Assembly: GCF_014353015.1 (NCBI RefSeq)
Contig: NZ_CP060704.1
Location: 3,435,001 to 3,499,000 of the forward strand
Length of the DNA stretch: 64,000 nt
DNA from: Chitinimonas koreensis
GTDB taxonomy: Bacteria; Pseudomonadota; Gammaproteobacteria; Burkholderiales; Chitinimonadaceae
Direction of reading: 5' to 3'
A program made the translations under genes and the position numbers. The notes beneath the pieces were generated by a model. The model saw nothing but the letters and a program-made list of their open reading frames with translations, was not told the origin of the DNA and did no database searches. Shown here in pieces: positions 10,838-19,600 of the stretch (position 1 is its first letter; each line of letters opens with the position of its first letter).

Positions 10838-11713
10838 TCAGGCCTGCGGCCGCGTCCCGTTGATCGACACCCGCTGCCCATAGCGCGAATGCGGGTAGTA
10901 GTCCCATACCGCGTGGTGCTGGGTGCAGCGGTTGTCCCAGAACACCAGGGTGTTCGGCGTCCAGCGCACGCGGCAGTGCAGGATCGGCTCGTGCGCCACC
11001 CGCGCGAACAGCATGTCCAGGAGCGCGCGGCTCTCGCTGCGCGCCAGCTGCACGATGTGCGAGGTGAAACCGGCGTTGACGAACAGCAGCTTGCGGCCGG
11101 TGTCGGGGTGGCGCACTACCACCGGGTGCTCGTTCTTGGGGATCACGTATTCGGGCGGCGGGGTGTAGCCCTGCCACGGGATCAGGCCGTCGTGGATCGC
11201 GGTCAGGCCGTCCAGCAGCGCCTTCATCGGCGGCGACAGCAGCTCGTAGGCCAGGTGCATGTTGGCGAACAGCGTGTCGCCGCCGCAGCCGATCTCGGGC
11301 GTGCGGGTCACGTAGAGCATCGAGCCGAGCGAGGGCTCGGCGTCGGCCGTGCCGTCGGTGTGCCAGTCCTCGCCGGCGACGAAGCGCGAGTTCTTGCTGG
11401 CGGCCACCTCGAGGATGGCCGGGTCGCCGCCGTCGAGGTCGGCCAGCGGCAGCCGCCGCAGCTCGCCGAAGTGGTTGGCGAAGCGCTTGTGGTCCTCGCC
11501 GCTCAGCAGCTGGTCGCGGAATACCAGCACGTGGTGCGCCAGGAAGGCCTGCTTGATCTCGGCCAGCTGCCGCTCGCTCAGCTCGCGCGACAGGTCGACG
11601 CCCGAGATCTCGGCGCCGATCACCGGCGTCAGCGGCGCGACCTCGATCGCGCGGTAGTCCGGCTGCGGCCGGGTGGCGATGCGCTCGACCGCATCCAGTA
11701 CGAATTGCTCCAT
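10838..11713 (-). CDS. TauD/TfdA-family Fe(II)/2-oxoglutarate dioxygenase, last gene of the biosynthetic cluster
   Basis: The ATG at 11713 is chosen because GGAGGA lies 6 bp upstream; an in-frame ATG 36 bp earlier has none. The 291-residue product has the iron-binding triad of the TauD fold: His118 and Asp120 in WHTDG, and a distal His at 266/267 in NRCTQHHAVWDYY. Arg281 is a likely 2-oxoglutarate carboxylate ligand. Because Asp120 is present, hydroxylation is expected rather than halogenation, since SyrB2-like halogenases lose this acid. In NRPS clusters such enzymes hydroxylate amino acids, either free or on the carrier. It is the most downstream gene of the leftward cluster, so it may hydroxylate one of the building blocks or the finished peptide. 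A stand-alone taurine/alkylsulfonate-type role cannot be excluded. Confidence 0.85.
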   Translation of the reverse strand: MEQFVLDAVERIATRPQPDYRAIEVAPLTPVIGAEISGVDLSRELSERQLAEIKQAFLAHHVLVFRDQLLSGEDHKRFANHFGELRRLPLADLDGGDPAILEVAASKNSRFVAGEDWHTDGTADAEPSLGSMLYVTRTPEIGCGGDTLFANMHLAYELLSPPMKALLDGLTAIHDGLIPWQGYTPPPEYVIPKNEHPVVVRHPDTGRKLLFVNAGFTSHIVQLARSESRALLDMLFARVAHEPILHCRVRWTPNTLVFWDNRCTQHHAVWDYYPHSRYGQRVSINGTRPQA

Positions 11714-11824
11714 TCCATCCTCCGGGCCTGTCGTAGGTCGATCAGGCATTGCGTGTAGATCGGTTGCTGCTCGAAGCGCACAGGCCGTGCGCCGCTCGTC
11801 GATGCGTTGATACGGATTCGTTCC

Positions 11825-12532
11825 CTACAGCCCGCGCGCCAGCAGGTCGGCCAGGATCAGTTGGCCGAAGGCGAGGTTGCCGTGGATCGGGTCGTCGGGC
11901 TCGCTGAACTCGGGCCGCTGCAGGCCGTCGTCGCCGCTGACCTCGGCGCGCAGGTCGACCACCTCCACGCCCATGGCCCGCAATTGGCGCAGCATCACCT
12001 CCTGCGCCGCCATGAACACTTCGCGGTCCGACAGCGCCGGCACCCGCTGCGGCGGCAGCGCGGCCAGCACCCGCAGGCCCAGGCCGCGCGCATGGCGATA
12101 GAAGGCCAGCGCGTCGCGCGCCATGGCGCAGACGATGTCGTCGAACAACCGGCTGGCCAGGAAGCCCGGCGGGAACGCGCCGTCGCGATCGCGGTAGATG
12201 CGCCAGTTCTCGCGGGTGGCGAAGAAGTGCGCGCTGAAGCCGAAGGTGCACACCAGCGGCACGCCGCCCGGCGGTGCGGCAAGCCCGGCCAGCCCCGGCG
12301 CGCCCAGCTCGGCCAGGAAGCCGCGGTAGAGCCGCTCGGCCTCGGCCTTGCGGAATACCGGCTCGCCGTCGACCAGGTCGAAGAAGCCGGCGTTGAACTC
12401 GCGCCCGGCGCCGAGCGGGCCGCCCTGGAACGGGATGCCGGCCGCCCGGGCCGCACGGCCGATCGGGCCGGCGTGCGAATCGCCGAGCAGCAGGAAGCGC
12501 GCGCGCGGCGGCATGGGGATCGGCGTCGTCAC
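11825..12532 (-). CDS. SGNH/GDSL-type hydrolase-like protein
   Basis: A 235-residue protein starting at GTG 12532, with GGAGGG eight bases upstream. It has the block I motif GDSH (17-20, nucleophile Ser19) and the block V pair Asp/His in DDPIHGN (213-219), the SGNH-hydrolase catalytic arrangement. No signal peptide is seen, so a cytoplasmic role is expected. It follows the GSCFA gene by 72 bp and precedes the dioxygenase. Family members are esterases, acyl- or acetyl-hydrolases, or transferases. In this cluster it could trim or transfer an acyl group on the product, but that is inference. Blocks II and III (the Gly and Asn) are not obvious by eye. Confidence 0.75.
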   Translation of the reverse strand: MTTPIPMPPRARFLLLGDSHAGPIGRAARAAGIPFQGGPLGAGREFNAGFFDLVDGEPVFRKAEAERLYRGFLAELGAPGLAGLAAPPGGVPLVCTFGFSAHFFATRENWRIYRDRDGAFPPGFLASRLFDDIVCAMARDALAFYRHARGLGLRVLAALPPQRVPALSDREVFMAAQEVMLRQLRAMGVEVVDLRAEVSGDDGLQRPEFSEPDDPIHGNLAFGQLILADLLARGL

Positions 12533-12604
12533 GTTGCACGCCCTCCGCGCCGAGCCCGGCGCGCCGGGGCGCGGCCGGCGGCCGGATCGCCCGGCGGCCG
12601 CGCG

Positions 12605-13660
12605 CTAGCGCGGGTTGTAGTAGTCGAGCACGGCGTCTTCACAGAAGAAATCCTCTCCGGCAAAAGTCTTCCTGGGTGGGCGGGCGGCCGGCGCGGGCGG
12701 CGGCGCGGCCGGCTGGCGTTCGAGCCCGGCGAAGAACTGGCGCATGACGAAGGCGACGCCGTGCGGCGCCACGCTGCGCAGGTTGGGCTCGAAGAAGGCG
12801 CCCTTGAACGGGTGGGCGGTGATGATCTCGTAGGACGGGAAGTAGTCGACCTCGGCGCGTTCCTGCGCCAGTTGGCCGGCCACCGCGCGCAGCACCGATT
12901 TCGAATGGCTGGTCGCCACCAGCGCATGCTGGCCCGAGGCGGTGGCGGTCAACGGCACCGGCGAGACCGTCAGCAGCACGCGGATCTGCGGGTTGGCCGC
13001 GCGCAGCAGGTCGATCGCGGCCGACAGGTCGCGGTGGATCTCGGCGAAGGCGTAGTTGTGGAACAGGTGCCGCGCAGCATCGAACTCGCCGTGCACCGTG
13101 CCCGGGCAGACCGGGTAGACCACGCTGCCGTCGCGCTCCAGCCAGGCTTCGGTCAGGCCCAGCGTGAAGACGAAGCAGCGCGCCTCGGCGACCGCCCGGC
13201 GGATCGCCTGCAAGGTCGCCTCGCGCGCGGCCAGCAGCGCCTCGGCCGAGTCGTAGCCGGCCGGCTCGATCGCCGGGCGGAACGGGTCGTAGTGGCGGCC
13301 GCCCTCGCACCAGGTGCCGGCCGGCGGCGCGGCGTGGCCGTAGGCCCAGGCCAGCCATTGCCGCAGCATCGCGGCGGTGTAGATGTTGCCGCTGCGGAAC
13401 GAGAACACGCCGTAGTGGCCAGCCTCGCGCTCGGCCTCGCCCAGCCCGGCCGGCGCCGGCTCGGCGTCGAGCCAGCGCATGCCGCGTTCGGCCAGCGCGC
13501 GGCCGATGTGACGGGCGAAGCAGGAGCCGGCGGTGACGATGGCGTCGTCCGCCGCCAGAGCGAACTTGGGCGTCCACAGCTCGTCGATAGCGAGCATGTC
13601 CTTGTCGGCCACGGCGGTGCGCCAGAAGGCGCGCGGCGGCAGGTCCTGGTAGGGGTTCAT
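12605..13660 (-). CDS. GSCFA-family protein
   Basis: A 351-residue protein with the name-giving motif GSCFA (45-49), followed by RHIGRAL. Further family-type features are FTLGLTEAWLERDGSVVYPVCPGTV in the middle and VSPVPLTATASGQHALVATSHSKS further on, as in other GSCFA proteins. The family has an SGNH-like fold and its biochemical role is poorly known. The ATG at 13660 overlaps the thioesterase stop by 4 bp (ATGA), so the two are translationally coupled. A second SGNH-type gene follows. Having two serine-esterase-like proteins in a row in an NRPS operon suggests a paired acyl-handling step, but no substrate can be assigned. Confidence 0.82.
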   Translation of the reverse strand: MNPYQDLPPRAFWRTAVADKDMLAIDELWTPKFALAADDAIVTAGSCFARHIGRALAERGMRWLDAEPAPAGLGEAEREAGHYGVFSFRSGNIYTAAMLRQWLAWAYGHAAPPAGTWCEGGRHYDPFRPAIEPAGYDSAEALLAAREATLQAIRRAVAEARCFVFTLGLTEAWLERDGSVVYPVCPGTVHGEFDAARHLFHNYAFAEIHRDLSAAIDLLRAANPQIRVLLTVSPVPLTATASGQHALVATSHSKSVLRAVAGQLAQERAEVDYFPSYEIITAHPFKGAFFEPNLRSVAPHGVAFVMRQFFAGLERQPAAPPPAPAARPPRKTFAGEDFFCEDAVLDYYNPR

Positions 13661-14511
13661 GGCATGACCTCGGTCTGGAGCGCGGCCGGCCGCCGCTCGG
13701 CGCCGGCCAGCGCCGCCGCGAGACTGGCGGTGATGGCGGCCTGGTGCGGGTAGATGAAGAAATGGTCGCCGTCGAAGCGCTCGCGCTGCAGCGGCAGGCT
13801 GCTCTCGCGCGCCCAGCCGGCGGCGCGCGCGTCCTCGACGTAGGGGTCGGCGTCGCCGGTCAAGAGCGTGAACGGCAGGTCCAGCGGCGGCTCGGCGCGG
13901 TAGGCGTAGCGCTCGGCCAGGCAGAAGTCGGCGCGCAGGCCGGGCAGCAGCAGCGCCATCATCTCGGCGTCGTCGAGCAGCTCGGCAGGCGTGCCGTTGT
14001 AGCCGCGCAGCGCCGCCACCAGCTCGGCATCGGGCAGATCGTGCAGCCGCCGCTTGACCGAGCGGGTCTGCGGCCCCTCGGCGCCCGACACCCACAGCCG
14101 GGCCGGGCCGGGCAAGCCCTGCCGCCGCAGCGCGCGCGCCACTTCGAAGGCCACCAGCGCGCCCAGGCTGTGGCCGAAGAAGGCGAAGGGCTTGTCGAGC
14201 CGGCCGCGCAGCACCTGCGCCAGCGTCGCCACCAAGAGGTCCATGTCGCGCAGCGGCGGCTCGAACAGCCGGGCGCTGCGGCCGGGCAGCAGCGCCACGT
14301 GCAGCTCGACCTCGGCGCCGAGCGCCTGCTGCCAGGGCAGGAAGGCCGCCGGATTGCCACCGGCGAAGGGGAAACAGAACAGCCGCACGGCGCCTTCGGC
14401 CGCGCGCGGCGGGCGGCAGAACCAGGTATCCGCAATATCCAATTGAACCTCGTCTGATGCTGCGGACGGCCTGTCCGTCCACAGCGGAATCGTTGTCGAT
14501 GATGACTTCAC
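13657..14511 (-). CDS. Type II (stand-alone) thioesterase
   Basis: An alpha/beta-hydrolase of the external thioesterase family found beside NRPS/PKS genes. It removes wrongly primed or stalled groups from carrier domains. Reading from GTG 14511, which overlaps the PPTase stop by 4 bp (GTGA), gives 284 residues with LFCFPFAGG (44-52), nucleophile Ser115 in GHSLG, the acid in TGDADPY, and His in FDGDHFFIY. TTG 14442, with GAGG five bases upstream, is a credible alternative start that gives 261 residues, closer to the usual length of about 250. The stop overlaps the GSCFA start. Confidence 0.9.
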   Translation of the reverse strand: MKSSSTTIPLWTDRPSAASDEVQLDIADTWFCRPPRAAEGAVRLFCFPFAGGNPAAFLPWQQALGAEVELHVALLPGRSARLFEPPLRDMDLLVATLAQVLRGRLDKPFAFFGHSLGALVAFEVARALRRQGLPGPARLWVSGAEGPQTRSVKRRLHDLPDAELVAALRGYNGTPAELLDDAEMMALLLPGLRADFCLAERYAYRAEPPLDLPFTLLTGDADPYVEDARAAGWARESSLPLQRERFDGDHFFIYPHQAAITASLAAALAGAERRPAALQTEVMP

Positions 14512-15233
14512 GGAACAGTCGCCATGGCGTGCTGCGGCAGGGCCAGCAGGGTCAGGCACTGGTTGCCGTCGAAGCGGTAGGCCACCCGGTAGCGGGCGTC
14601 GGGCAGCGTGGCCGGGCGATGGTCCGGCAGCAGCGCCAGCTCCAGTTCGCCCGCGCCGATCGCCAGCAGGCGCGCGTCGTGGAATTCCAGGATGCGGCGG
14701 CCATGCGGGTAGACCGCCTTGTACAGCGTCTCCTTGGCCGAGAAGGCCAGCGTCAGGAAGCGCGCCTGCGGCCAGCCGGCCGGCCGCAGCGCGGTTTCGT
14801 CCGCTTGCAGCAGCATCGGTTCCAGCTGGGCGGCGGTGGCCGGGTCGAGTTCGGTCTCGATGTCGACGCCGAGCGCACGGTAGTCGTCGCCGCGCGCCAC
14901 CACCGCCAGCGCCCGGCCCTGGGCATGGCTGATGCTGCCGACGAAGCCGGCCGGCCAGCCGGGGCTGCGGTCGGGCTGCACCGCCACCTGTTCCGCCGCG
15001 GCGAAGCGGCGCAGCGCCCGCGCGGCGCACCAGCGGCCGGCCAGGTATTCGGCCTGGCGCTTGGGCACCGCGCGCTGCAGATCGGCCGGCAGCGCCAGCC
15101 AGGTGCCGTCCGGCGCGCGCAGCGCCGTCTCGCCGGCCAGGCCGGCCGCATCGTAGGCGAAGCCGCAGCGCACCATGCACAGGTCGGGCAGCGCGAAATC
15201 GGGCGCCGACGCGTCGGCGGTCAGCGCGATCAT
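14508..15233 (-). CDS. 4'-phosphopantetheinyl transferase (EntD/Sfp-like)
   Basis: A 241-residue enzyme that moves phosphopantetheine from CoA to the serine of carrier domains, converting the NRPS/PKS T and ACP domains of this cluster to active holo forms. Motifs seen are FVGSISHAQG (97-106), the Mg-binding GVDIE (122-126), and FSAKETLYKA (164-173), the signature of this superfamily. The spacing fits the EntD-type group. The ATG at 15233 overlaps the upstream hydroxylase stop by 4 bp, and its own stop overlaps the thioesterase start. It is therefore the middle of a tightly coupled accessory block. Confidence 0.93.
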   Translation of the reverse strand: MIALTADASAPDFALPDLCMVRCGFAYDAAGLAGETALRAPDGTWLALPADLQRAVPKRQAEYLAGRWCAARALRRFAAAEQVAVQPDRSPGWPAGFVGSISHAQGRALAVVARGDDYRALGVDIETELDPATAAQLEPMLLQADETALRPAGWPQARFLTLAFSAKETLYKAVYPHGRRILEFHDARLLAIGAGELELALLPDHRPATLPDARYRVAYRFDGNQCLTLLALPQHAMATVP

Positions 15234-16123
15234 GCCGAGCGCGCCCCGTCGGCCACCGCCTCGCCCTCGGCCGCGGCGGCCGGCTCGGCGGCGGGCGGGA
15301 CGTGCGCCGCAGCGGTGCGGCGCCGCCACGGCATGTAGACCTGCAGCAGGATGTTGCGCGACGGCGCCTCGCCGGCCACTCCGGTGGCCGGCCATTCGCC
15401 CGGCAGCGGCTGGCGCAGCGTGCCGAACAGCCAGTCGTAGAACGGGAAGAACTGGGCGTAGTTGCGGTTGTGGTAGGCCTCGGACACGCCGTGGTGCAGC
15501 CGATGCTGCTGCGGCCCGACCACCAGCCAGCCGAGCCGGCCGAGCTCCAGCCGGATATTGGCGTGCGAGAAGAAGAACCAGACCCAGAACAGCGCGATCG
15601 AGCCGGCATAGGGCAGCAGGCCGCCGCCGCAGACCAGGTAGGTCGGGAAGTGGGCCATGACGGTGCCGGCCACGCCGGCGCCGAGGCTGTGCCGCACCGA
15701 GGTCGAGGCGTCCATCGCGTCGTCGTCGTGATGGACGCGGTGGAACAGCCACAGCACGGGGATCTCGTGCTGGGCGCGGTGCGACCAGTAGTGGAAGAAG
15801 TCGTACACCACGGCGTAGACCGCGGTGGCCAGCAGCATGCCGGCCCAGCCCTGGTGCTGCCAGTCGGGCAGCAGCCAGCCGATCAGGCCGTGCTCGGGCA
15901 TGCGCGCCTCGATCGGGTCGAGCACCAGGCCGACCACGGCGAGGCCCATGAAATTGAGGCCGAACACCATCAGGTTGTAGCCGCGGTGCTTGAGGCCGCC
16001 GCCGCGGCCGGCGCCGCGCCAGTATTCCGCCAGGCCGAAGGCGGCCACCACCGCGCCGGCGATGGCCATCAGTTGCAGGATGCCGAGCAGCGTTTCGGCG
16101 ATCTGCTTGCCGATTTCGAGCAT
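15230..16123 (-). CDS. Fatty acid hydroxylase/sterol desaturase superfamily membrane enzyme
   Basis: A 297-residue integral membrane di-iron enzyme. It has about four hydrophobic segments (12-32, 50-70, 95-110, 160-188) and the histidine clusters that bind iron: HYWSHRAQH (111-119), HRVHH (128-132), HRLHH (207-211) and a later His218 in AYHNRNY. Relatives hydroxylate lipids, sterols, carotenoids or amino-acid-derived alkyl chains. A strong GAGGAGG ribosome site precedes the ATG at 16123. It is the first gene of the accessory block after the repeat-rich gap. It could modify a lipid or a building block of the peptide. The C-terminal 45 residues are a disordered Ala/Pro/Glu-rich tail. Confidence 0.85.
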   Translation of the reverse strand: MLEIGKQIAETLLGILQLMAIAGAVVAAFGLAEYWRGAGRGGGLKHRGYNLMVFGLNFMGLAVVGLVLDPIEARMPEHGLIGWLLPDWQHQGWAGMLLATAVYAVVYDFFHYWSHRAQHEIPVLWLFHRVHHDDDAMDASTSVRHSLGAGVAGTVMAHFPTYLVCGGGLLPYAGSIALFWVWFFFSHANIRLELGRLGWLVVGPQQHRLHHGVSEAYHNRNYAQFFPFYDWLFGTLRQPLPGEWPATGVAGEAPSRNILLQVYMPWRRRTAAAHVPPAAEPAAAAEGEAVADGARSA

Positions 16124-16244
16124 GTTCTTTCCTCCTCTTTCGATTGCGAATCACATCGAATGCGTGTTGGTGCTGGTGTTGCTCGGTCCGTCTCCCAGAT
16201 ATGGGAGAGGGCTAAAGACAGCTGCTCCGAGCGCCGCTTTCCTT

Positions 16245-16348
16245 CCTTCTCCCGTGCACGGGAGAAGGTGGCCCGGAGGGCCGGATGAGGGCTGTTCTTC
16301 GTAGAACCAACCCTTACCCCACCCCTCTCCCGCGCGCGGGAGAGGGGC
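16245..16348 (-). repeat. Inverted copy of the REP-like element also found near 53.2 and 63.7 kb
   Basis: The segment from CCTTCTCCCGTGCACGGGAG through the Arg/Gly-rich-looking GC block to GTAGAACCAACCCT is the reverse complement of the right part of the element at 63.77-63.85 kb, with few differences. It contains two strong palindromes (16247-16266 and 16325-16346). Confidence 0.75.
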
Positions 16349-16392
16349 TTTACGCCAGTGCTGCCAATGACGAGCACTCCATCCTGAACCGT

Positions 16393-16559
16393 CGCTCCCT
16401 CACCCTGCCCTCTCCCGGGGGAGAGGGTGGGACGGTGAAGCGTCGCGGTCGATCGTCATGCCTGGCGTTGCAAAACCTTTCCGCTGCATCAAACCGCAGC
16501 CCTGTCAGCCTGCCCTGTCGTCCCCTCTCCCACCGGGAGAGGGCTAGGGTGAGGGAGCG
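16393..16559. repeat. Small element with long terminal inverted repeats
   Basis: The left end CGCTCCCTCACCCT plus CCCTCTCCC is mirrored at the right end by GGGAGAGGG plus AGGGTGAGGGAGCG, about 24 bp with one base difference. The 167 bp unit has no coding capacity, so it looks like a non-autonomous REP/MITE-type element. Confidence 0.7.
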
Positions 16560-16648
16560 CCCGTCGAGCACGGCACTGCGGCACGAACACGGTCGCCCTT
16601 CCTCCACCGATATTCAGCACGCCCCACCTCCCTATCCGTCTGCCCCCA

Positions 16649-19600
16649 TCAACACGCCGCCTGCACCGACACCGACGCGCTATCGATGAACCCCGCCACC
16701 GCCGCCGCATGCGGCGGCCTGACCAAGCCGTAATGCGTGGTATCGACGCCGTGCCAGCTGGCCAGCTGCGCCAGGTGCTTCTGCCAGCGCTGCCGCTGCG
16801 CCTCGGGCGAGCCCAGCGGCGCCGGCAGGCCGGCCACCGGCTCGCGCGCGATCCAGACGTGGCTGGCGGTATGCGCCAACCGCGGCAGTTCGTAGCGCGC
16901 CATGCTGGCCAGGTTGGCCAGGCAGCAGCGCGTCAGCCCCTCGCGGTAGCGCGCCGCCTCGGCGCCGCCGTCCTCGCCGGCACGCTGGCCCAGCTCGTGG
17001 GCGAACACCGCCTCGACCTCGGCCGCCGTGTAGTCCTGGAAGCGCGGGCCGGAGCCGGGCGGCGGCGGATCGAGCAGGTAGAGCGCGGCCGCCGCCGTGC
17101 CGGCGGTCTCGGCCTCGGCCGCCATCGCCAGCGCCACCCAGGCGCCGAACGACCAGCCGGCCAGGTGCCATTGCCAGTCGGCCGGCGCGAAGCGCTGCCG
17201 CAGCGCGGCATGATAGAGCCGCGCGCGCTCCTCCAGCGGCCAGGCCGGCAGCCCGGCCTGGCGCAACGCCGGATCGGCGATCAGGCAGACCGTCCAGCGC
17301 GGATCGAGCCGCGCCACCAGCGCGCGGTAGGCCTGGATGTCGCCGCCGACCGGGTGCACCAGGCACAGCAGATCGCTGCCGCTGCCCTGCTGCCAGATCT
17401 CCAGCGAGACCGCCGGGGCGCCGGCCGCCGGAGCGCCGGCCGCCGGGACGCCGGCCGCCGCTTTCTCAACCGCGGGGGCCGCCGGCGCCAGCAGCGCCAG
17501 CACCTCGGCCAGGCTGGCCTTGTGGCTCAGCTGCGACAGCGCGATCTCGACGCCGAAGCGCTGTTGCACCTCGCCGATCAGGTCCAGCAGCGTCAGCGAA
17601 TCGGCGCCGAGGTCGTACAGCGAGGCGTCCGGATCGAGCCGTTCCAGCCCCAGCCAACGGCACAGGCATTGCGCCAGCTGCTGCCCGGCCGAATCCGCCG
17701 GGGCCGCTTCGGCCGGCGGCGCATCCGGCCGGGCCGGCGGCGCGTAGAAGGCCGGCGCCTGGTCGATGGCCGTGGTCGACACCAGCAGTTGCGGCAGTTG
17801 CAGTCGCAGCGCCTGGGCGAACACCCGCCGGCCCTCCGCCACCGACAAACCGACCGCCAGGTGGGCCTGGTGCTGTTTGTCGGACTGCAGCGCCTGCCGC
17901 GCCATGCCGACTTCGCGCCAGATGTCCCAGTCGATGCCGATCCGCTGCGTGGTCTCGGCCGATCCGGCGCGGTACTGGGCGAAGCCGTCGAGCAGGCCGT
18001 TGGCCGCGGCGTAGTCGAGCTGGCCGACGCCGCCGAACAGCGCCGCCATCGACGAGCAGTAGACCGCCCAGCCCGGCCGGTAGCGCGCGATCAGGCCCTC
18101 GACCAGCAAGGCGCCGTGCAACTTGGCGCGCACGCCCTGCCCCATCGCGGCGGCGTCGCGGCGGGCGATCAGGCTGCCGGCCGCCACGCCTGCGGCATGC
18201 ACCACGCCGTCGAGCCGGTCGGTGATTTCGGCGATACGGGCCAGCGCCTGGTCCAGCGGCATCGCGGCCAGGTCCAGTTCCAGCAGCGCGATGCGGTCGG
18301 CCCAGCGGGCCAGCGATTCGGGCAGGCCGGCCCGCCGCGCCAGCAGGATCACGCGTTCGGCGCCGCGCTCCAGCAGCTCGGCGGCGAGGCTGGCGCCGAT
18401 GCCGCCGGTGCCGCCGAGCACCAGGTGGACGCCGGCCGCGGCAATGGCCGGCGCGGCGACGGCCGGCGCGGCGACCGGCAAATGCGCGGCCTGCCACAGG
18501 TAGCCGTGGCGCAAGGCCAGCCGCTGCGGCAGCGCGGCGGCGTCCGCCTCGGCCAGCAGCGCCGCCAGCGCGGGCAGCCAGCCGGCCCAGTCGCCGCCGG
18601 GCAGGTCCAGCCAGTGGCTGGCGATCGCGCATTCCTGCTGCGCCAGCGAGGCTGCGCCGGCCAGCAAGCCCGGTTCAGGCCGCGCCACGACGCCATCGAC
18701 CGGCTGGGCCTGGCTCGACAGCCACCAGATCCGCAGCGCGCGAGCCGCCGGCGTGGCCGCCACCGCCTGCAGCAGCGCCGCGGCGGTGTCGACGCAGGCC
18801 CACTGCGCCTGCGCCAGCGCGGCCTCGCCGACCGCGCCGTCGATGCTCAGCGGCAGCGCGTGCAGCCAATCCGCGCCGGCCTCGCCCACCTCCAGCGCGG
18901 CCCACAGCCGGCGCAGCGACTCGGCGTCGGCCGGGTCCACCGTGTAGCGGTCGTCGGCCAGCCGGGCGAAGCCCTGGCCGGCGATCACCTGTACCAGCCG
19001 GCCGCCGGCCGCCAACGATTGCAGCGGCGCCGGCGCCAGGGGCTGCGCCAGCAGCGCCACCACCAGCCGCGGCGAAGGCGCGGCGGACCGCTGCGGCGCC
19101 CGGCGCAGGCGCGTCCATTGCGGCTGGTACAGCCAGCGCTCGGCCACCTGCCGCAGCGGCCAGTCCGGGTCGGCGGTCTCGGCGGCGGGCGCGGCGACGC
19201 CGGCCGCTGCGGCAACGGCCGCCGCAGGCGCGGCGCGCTCGAAGTCGTAATCGGCCAGCGCGAACGCCGGCGGCGGGAAATCCCACGGCGCCTGGGCCGG
19301 CCCGGCCGGCCAGTCCAGCGCGCGGCCGGCCAGCCAGGCGGCGACCAGCGCCTCGGGCTGCAACGCTTCGGCCGACTCGGCCGGCGCCTCGGCAGGCTCG
19401 ACCGGCTTGCCCTGCGCGCCGCGCAACCAGGCGACCGCCGCCGCCGCATCGCGGCACACCGCCGCCATGCGCCAGCGCCGCGGCGGCCGGCCGGCCTGCA
19501 GGTGGCGCAGCACCTGACCATAGGCGGCCGGCTGCGCGGCGAGGAAATCGGCGATGCGGCCGGCGTCGAGCCGCAGCGCCGCTTCGCTGCTGGCCGACAG

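Larger units (their letters stand above)
16124..16648. other. Non-coding gap with repeats inside the cluster
   Basis: This 525 bp stretch between the NRPS4/PKS stop and the hydroxylase gene holds no convincing gene. It is packed with CCCTCTCCC/GGGAGAGGG palindromes, listed separately. The start of the accessory block lies at its left end. I see no clear sigma-70 promoter in it, so whether the accessory block is read through from the NRPS genes or has its own promoter is open. Confidence 0.7.

Noticed and set aside
16187..16620. CRISPR-like array from the repeated CCCTCTCCC/GGGAGAGGG blocks
   Set aside because: Repeats are palindromic, irregularly spaced, in both orientations and without unique spacers of constant length; they fit REP-type elements.
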